64,000 nt of DNA from Cutibacterium modestum (lineage in GTDB: Bacteria; Actinomycetota; Actinomycetes; Propionibacteriales; Propionibacteriaceae): assembly GCF_008326345.1 (NCBI RefSeq), contig NZ_BJEN01000003.1, positions 124,001-188,000 of the forward strand, written 5' to 3'. Of the stretch, positions 62,952 through 64,000 are shown piece after piece (positions within the stretch are counted from its first letter, which is position 1; the number at the start of each line of letters is the position of its first letter). The notes beneath the pieces are model-generated. The model saw only the letters and a program-made list of their open reading frames with translations. It made no database searches and was not told the DNA's origin. Made by a program: the position numbers and the translations under genes.

Positions 62952-64000
62952 GTGACCGAGAACAAGTGTGCCGACGAAGGGGACGCGGATCCGTTCGTCC
63001 TCCCAGCGAGGCAACATCCCGTTGATCGTCCCGATCCTGCAATGGTGCGGATCCTCGACGAGCAGGGACATTTAACCGAGCACCCCAGCTTTCCCGTTGA
63101 CCTGAGCGACGACGACCTCGTTAAAGCCCTCGAGATGATGGTCATGACGCGACGTCTCGACGTTGAGGCCACCGCCTTGCAGCGTCACGGTGAGCTAGGT
63201 CTGTGGCCGCCGCTGCTGGGCCAGGAGGCCACTCAGGCTGGCGCTTGGCTTGCCCTGGGAGGGGAAGATCAGGTGTTTCCCACCTACCGGGAGCAGGGCC
63301 TGGCCCACGCCATGGGCGTGAGTTTGGCTGACATCCTTGGGGCGTGGGACGGCACCTCCCATTGCGGTTGGGACACCGTCACCACTCACTTCAGCGCCTA
63401 CCCGGTGATGATCGGGTCGGGAACCTTGCATGCCGTCGGCTATGCCATGGGTATCCAACGTGATGTCGAAGCTGGGGGTGCTCCGGCTGCCGTGCTGGAT
63501 TTCCACGGTGACGGCGCCATGAGTGAAGGAGACACGAACGAGGCCTACGTCTTTGCGGCTTCGATGAACGCCCCCGTGGTGTTTGTCTGTGTTAACAACC
63601 AGTGGGCGATTTCAGAGCCGACCAAGGTGCAGTCGCCGTCGTCCCTTTTCCGTCGCGCTATCGGGTTCGGCATCCCTGCCGTGCAAGTCGACGGCAACGA
63701 CGTCATGGCCATGACGGCCGTGCTGCGATCGGCCCTCGACCATGCCCGCAGCGGAAAAGGGCCAGTCTTCGTCGAAGCGTGGACCTTCCGGATGGGCGCT
63801 CACACCACCACCGACGACCCCGCCCGTTATCGCACCGCAGAAGAAGAGTCGACCTGGGGCAAGACCGACCCCATCATCCGCCTGCGCATCTACTTGCAGG
63901 ATCGCGGGGTCATTGATCAGGCGTGGCTTGACGGCCTCGCTGAGCGTGAGGAGGCTTTCGGCGCTGAGGTTCGCGCAGCTGTTCACGAGAATGCCGCGCC
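62952..64000 (+). CDS. pdhA: Pyruvate dehydrogenase E1 component, alpha subunit (3' end outside window)
   Basis: Starts at GTG 62952 behind AGGAGGAAGA and stays open to the right edge (about 349 codons). ThDP-dependent 2-oxoacid dehydrogenase alpha chain: RRLDVEATALQRHGELGLWPPLLGQEA, PTYREQG, the cofactor motif FHGDGAMSEGDTNEAYVFAA (GDG...N), VCVNNQWAIS and EAWTFRMGAHTTTDD. Decarboxylates pyruvate or a branched-chain 2-oxoacid with the beta subunit, which should follow just beyond the window. Pyruvate specificity is inferred. Confidence 0.93.
   Translation, partial: MTENKCADEGDADPFVLPARQHPVDRPDPAMVRILDEQGHLTEHPSFPVDLSDDDLVKALEMMVMTRRLDVEATALQRHGELGLWPPLLGQEATQAGAWLALGGEDQVFPTYREQGLAHAMGVSLADILGAWDGTSHCGWDTVTTHFSAYPVMIGSGTLHAVGYAMGIQRDVEAGGAPAAVLDFHGDGAMSEGDTNEAYVFAASMNAPVVFVCVNNQWAISEPTKVQSPSSLFRRAIGFGIPAVQVDGNDVMAMTAVLRSALDHARSGKGPVFVEAWTFRMGAHTTTDDPARYRTAEEESTWGKTDPIIRLRIYLQDRGVIDQAWLDGLAEREEAFGAEVRAAVHENAA

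Overview
The window is high-GC actinobacterial DNA that reads as a chromosomal segment of Cutibacterium (Propionibacterium) acnes or a very close relative. The assignment rests on recognised proteins: a 339-aa secreted GehA-type triacylglycerol lipase, a CAMP factor, an endoglycoceramidase-like GH5 enzyme, polyphosphate glucokinase, a MprAB-like two-component pair and Actinobacteria-type housekeeping genes. No database search was possible.

Layout. 1-9.6 kb: a frameshifted peptide-binding lipoprotein gene running off the left edge, a PfpI-family protein, tRNA-Pro(CGG), a metallophosphoesterase coupled to a class A PBP with a PASTA domain, then lysC-murJ on the + strand. 9.6-14.7 kb: two paralogous polysaccharide deacetylase lipoproteins surrounding a YcgQ/YcgR-type pair, three of the genes with overlapping stops and starts. 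14.7-19.8 kb: a secreted lysophospholipase-like protein, a small secreted protein, tRNA-Leu(CAG), a LysE/GAP-like membrane protein, a cutinase gene frameshifted at its nucleophile motif, and a PEBP protein. 19.9-23.1 kb: a cobalamin riboswitch followed by nrdD-nrdG (anaerobic class III ribonucleotide reductase). 23.4-34.3 kb: a DEAD/DEAH helicase, Dps, a KDPG-aldolase-like protein without its Schiff-base lysine, a surface protein, pgi, a ruined SanA/YdcF gene, an aldo/keto reductase and argS. 34.3-35.8 kb: a gene-poor, partly AT-rich stretch with decayed sequence. 35.8-42.6 kb: ppgK, a YdbS/YdbT PH-domain pair, and nrdAB (class I ribonucleotide reductase) behind a second cobalamin riboswitch and a good sigma-70-type promoter. 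42.6-52.3 kb: a DUF1707 protein, an MFS relic, an old-yellow enzyme, a YciI protein, a MarP-like membrane protease, idi, an asparaginase relic, mprBA-like genes, an S51 peptidase and a low-molecular-weight tyrosine phosphatase. 52.3-60 kb: an accessory, scarred region with the CAMP factor, endoglycoceramidase and lipase genes, three C-terminal IS481-type transposase fragments, an inverted internally deleted copy of the endoglycoceramidase gene, an alpha/beta hydrolase relic, and a WYL regulator fused tail-to-tail with a truncated 5'-nucleotidase. 60-64 kb: a heme-related pair (radical SAM/SPASM plus HemY-type oxidase) and pdhA running off the right edge.

How it fits together. Both B12-independent ribonucleotide reductases in the window sit behind cobalamin riboswitches, which implies that a B12-dependent class II enzyme elsewhere is used when cobalamin is plentiful. 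The class I R2 subunit has Phe where the radical Tyr should be and Glu as first metal ligand, the signature of tyrosyl-radical-independent class Ic-like enzymes. The CAMP factor, endoglycoceramidase and lipase form a secreted host-lipid and membrane attack group, in line with life in the sebaceous follicle; the surrounding scars show repeated insertion, duplication and deletion. About a dozen pseudogenes or relics in 64 kb indicate ongoing gene loss.
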